A stretch of DNA of 64,000 nucleotides, taken from assembly GCF_017813395.1 (NCBI RefSeq), contig NZ_JAGIZB010000017.1, forward strand, positions 44,252 to 108,251. The letters run 5' to 3'. The notes under the pieces are model-generated. The model saw only the letters and a list, made by a program, of their open reading frames with translations, did not search any database and was not told the origin of the DNA. Source of the stretch: Pararoseomonas baculiformis. GTDB taxonomy: Bacteria > Pseudomonadota > Alphaproteobacteria > Acetobacterales > Acetobacteraceae. This document shows positions 62,074 through 64,000 of this stretch, piece by piece; positions within the stretch are counted from its first letter, which is position 1; every line of letters begins with the position of its first letter. Position numbers and translations under genes: made by a program.

Positions 62074-63843
62074 TTGAAGTCCCTGCTCGACCGCTTCCTG
62101 CCGCCGCCCGCCCCGCCCAAGCGCCACCGCCCCGAAGAACTTCTTTACGCAATCGACGAGGCGCCGCCGCGCGGACTCACCTTCAGCATGGGGCTCCAGC
62201 ATGCCGCGCTGTCGTTGATGTTCATCCTTTACGCCCTGGTGGCGGCGCAGGGGATCGGGCTGGGACCGGCTGAAACAAACGCCTTCGTCAGCGCGACCAT
62301 CTTCCTGCTCGGGGCGGCCACGCTGCTGCAGGCGGTGCCGAGCCGCCTCGGCGCGGGCATGCTGCTGGTGGCCATCCCGGCGCCGGCGAAACTGCCCATC
62401 TTCATCGGGGTGGTGGGCGCCTATGGGCTGGGCGCGGCGATGGGGGCCACCATCGTCTCGGCCGTCGCCGCCATCCTCTTTGCCCGGATGATCCCGCGGC
62501 TGCGCGCCTTCTTCCCGCCGGAGGTGCTGGGGGTGGTGGTTGTGATGCTCGGACTCTCGCTGGTGGGGGCCGGGCTTTCGCGCGGGGTGGGGCTCAGCGT
62601 CACCGGCGCCGTCTCGGGCGCGGCCCTGGCCTCGGCGGCCGCGACGATCGCCTGCATCATCGCGGCCTCCCTCTGGGGGCCGCCGGGGCTGCGGCGGCTG
62701 GCCGTGGTGGTGGGGGCAGCGGCGGGCACGGTGGTTGCCCTTCTGGCAGGGGCGGCACAGCCCGGCGGGGCGGCTGCCCTCTCCTCCCTGCCCATGCTGG
62801 CCATGCCGATCCTCGGGCGGGAACTGCCCGCACCGGAATTCCTGCTGGTGCCGATCGCGGTCTTCCTCGTCTCCCAGCTCATCGGGGTGATGGATGTCTT
62901 CGGCAGCGTGCTGTCCATGGACAAGATGAACGACGCGCGCTGGCGGCGGGTGGACATGACCCTGGTGGCACGCGCCGTGACGGCGCTGGGTCTCATGCAC
63001 ATCCTGCAGGGCTTCGCGGGGGTGCTGGCCAGCGCGATCTCATCGGCCAATCTCGGCCTGGCCCATGCCACGGGGATCACGGCCTGGCGTGTGGGAATGG
63101 CGGCCGGGGTGGTGCTGATGGTGGTGGCCTTCGTGCCCCCGATCACCGGCTTGATCGCCTTAACCCCCGCCCCGGTGATCGGGGGGATCCTGATCTACAC
63201 CGCCTCCTACCTCATCGTGGCGGGGATGGGCCTCGCGACCTCGCGCATGATGAACACGCAGCGCAGCTTCACGGTGGGACTGGCGCTGGTCTGCGGAACC
63301 GGGGTGATGCTGGTGCCGGCCCTGGCGGAGGCCTCGCCGGACTGGAGCCGGATCATCGTCTCTTCCGGCCTCACCATGGGATCCGTCGCGGCCGTGGGGC
63401 TGAACGCGGTGCTGCGGATCGGGGTGAAGCGCACGGCCGAGCTGAGCCTGGACCCGAAGGACGAAACCCGGGCAGCCGCCGAGTTCCTGGAACAGCAGGG
63501 CCGCGCCTGGGGCGCGCGGGCCGAGGTGGTGGTGCGGGCCGGCGTCGCCCTGGGCGAGGCACTGGAGGCGCTGCGGCAATCCGGCGTGGACGGCCCCGTG
63601 CGGCTCTCGGCCAGCTTCGACGAATTCAACCTGCGCTGCCGCCTGATCCATGCCGGGCGCGCGCTTCCGCTGGGCGGTGGCGCGGCTCCGGACGCGCGAA
63701 CGCTGCTGGAGGCGGATGAGGGGGATGCGCTGGATGCGGCGATGCGCCGCGTCTCGGCCACGCTCATCGCGCGACTGGCCGACCGGGTGCGAGCGGTGGA
63801 GCGGAACGGCACGGCGGAGGTGATCTTCGACTTCGAGCACTGA
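62074..63843 (+). CDS. NCS2 purine/xanthine permease with extra C-terminal domain
   Basis: 589 residues against about 430-460 for the family. Residues 45-455 hold about 14 helices with the NCS2 features GLQHAALSL, the QLIGVMDVFGSVLS region and the ALTPAPVIGGILIYTAS segment. After the last helix a soluble domain of about 130 residues (from ELSLDPKDETRAAAEF) includes VRLSASFDEFNLRCRLIHAGRALPL and ends VIFDFEH; it resembles the C-terminal half of a GHKL/HATPase fold. TTG start after a weak cggag site. A dispersed palindromic repeat lies behind the stop. Confidence 0.85.
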   Translation: MKSLLDRFLPPPAPPKRHRPEELLYAIDEAPPRGLTFSMGLQHAALSLMFILYALVAAQGIGLGPAETNAFVSATIFLLGAATLLQAVPSRLGAGMLLVAIPAPAKLPIFIGVVGAYGLGAAMGATIVSAVAAILFARMIPRLRAFFPPEVLGVVVVMLGLSLVGAGLSRGVGLSVTGAVSGAALASAAATIACIIAASLWGPPGLRRLAVVVGAAAGTVVALLAGAAQPGGAAALSSLPMLAMPILGRELPAPEFLLVPIAVFLVSQLIGVMDVFGSVLSMDKMNDARWRRVDMTLVARAVTALGLMHILQGFAGVLASAISSANLGLAHATGITAWRVGMAAGVVLMVVAFVPPITGLIALTPAPVIGGILIYTASYLIVAGMGLATSRMMNTQRSFTVGLALVCGTGVMLVPALAEASPDWSRIIVSSGLTMGSVAAVGLNAVLRIGVKRTAELSLDPKDETRAAAEFLEQQGRAWGARAEVVVRAGVALGEALEALRQSGVDGPVRLSASFDEFNLRCRLIHAGRALPLGGGAAPDARTLLEADEGDALDAAMRRVSATLIARLADRVRAVERNGTAEVIFDFEH

Positions 63844-63877
63844 TGGTGAGAGGCTCTACTTCTGCTGGCTGGTCTGT

Positions 63878-63932
63878 CCCGGGGAGAGGAAGAAGGAATT
63901 CTTCCTCTCCCCGGACCCCTCACCATCATCTT
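63878..63932. repeat. 55-nt dispersed palindromic repeat, copy 2 (inverted)
   Basis: The reverse complement is identical to 26852-26906, including the 16-bp perfect inverted repeat (63879-63914, loop ggaa) and the aagatgatggtgaggggt flank. It stands 34 nt past the permease stop. Confidence 0.8.
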
Positions 63933-64000
63933 TTTCGGGGCTGGCATAGGTAAGTGGTGTCAACTGGGATTGGCGGGCGGGATGTTAGCCCATTGGCTTA

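Overview
The window is 64 kb of very GC-rich (roughly 70%) bacterial chromosome with dense genes and many 4-nt ATGA/GTGA start-stop overlaps. The gene mix points to an alphaproteobacterium of the Acetobacteraceae, of Roseomonas type. It includes a complete pqqABCDE operon beside a PQQ-type sorbosone dehydrogenase and a diheme cytochrome c. It also has orphan Bug-type periplasmic receptors, a class II DAHP synthase, small-type PurL with PurS and PurQ, paired TerC proteins and a PEP-CTERM protein. The genus is inferred from gene content; there is no rRNA to confirm it. No transposase, integrase, phage gene or CRISPR array was seen.

Layout. 1-8.4 kb: end of a secreted serine protease, a lipoprotein, two TerC proteins, purB, several small secreted proteins and a stress-protein/PepSY pair. 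8.6-21.4 kb: purC-purS-(small membrane protein)-purQ, then unrelated genes (Bug receptor, Tat-exported lactonase, lipoprotein-like SDR, XRE regulator, PEP-CTERM protein) and a gene-free AT-rich kilobase, then purL-bolA-grxD-MFS. 21.4-24.7 kb: amino-acid binding protein, TspO-like protein, rpsD with a readable promoter. 24.8-30.1 kb: a PQQ respiratory module, with dehydrogenase and cytochrome c convergent with pqqABCDE and a block of four hairpins between them. 30.2-32.6 kb: a three-gene phospholipid operon (acyltransferase, CdsA-like, CDP-alcohol phosphotransferase) with unusual active-site residues. 32.8-41.8 kb: FRG-domain protein, TrmJ-type methyltransferase, cysS, a glycerate kinase relic, gltX coupled to a degenerate NAD synthetase, and a redoxin-like/dioxygenase fusion. 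41.9-48.3 kb: pncB with DAHP synthase, an MHYT-GGDEF-EAL protein and glutathione reductase. 48.5-55 kb: a catabolic region (succinate-semialdehyde-type dehydrogenase, GntR regulator divergent from a fumarylacetoacetase-type hydrolase, cyclase and Bug receptor, then an exported alpha/beta hydrolase). 55-64 kb: glmU-glmS, gph, a cupin/TetR pair, a DUF3108 protein, tRNA-Val(CAC) with its promoter, a four-EF-hand protein and an NCS2 purine permease with an extra C-terminal domain.

How parts work together. The purine genes encode SAICAR synthetase, the three-part FGAM synthetase (PurS, PurQ, PurL) and adenylosuccinate lyase. PurL is separated from PurSQ by about 6.7 kb of other genes. The pqq operon can supply the cofactor of the neighbouring dehydrogenase, whose electrons could pass to the diheme cytochrome. 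GlmS and GlmU make UDP-GlcNAc. BolA and the CGFS glutaredoxin form the usual iron-sulfur pair.

Most worth a second look: the NAD synthetase-like protein that has lost its known catalytic motifs; the phospholipid enzyme pair with Asp-to-Asn changes; the membrane protein fitted between purS and purQ; the NCS2 permease C-terminal domain; a 55-nt inverted dispersed repeat and related hairpin blocks; and two gene relics.
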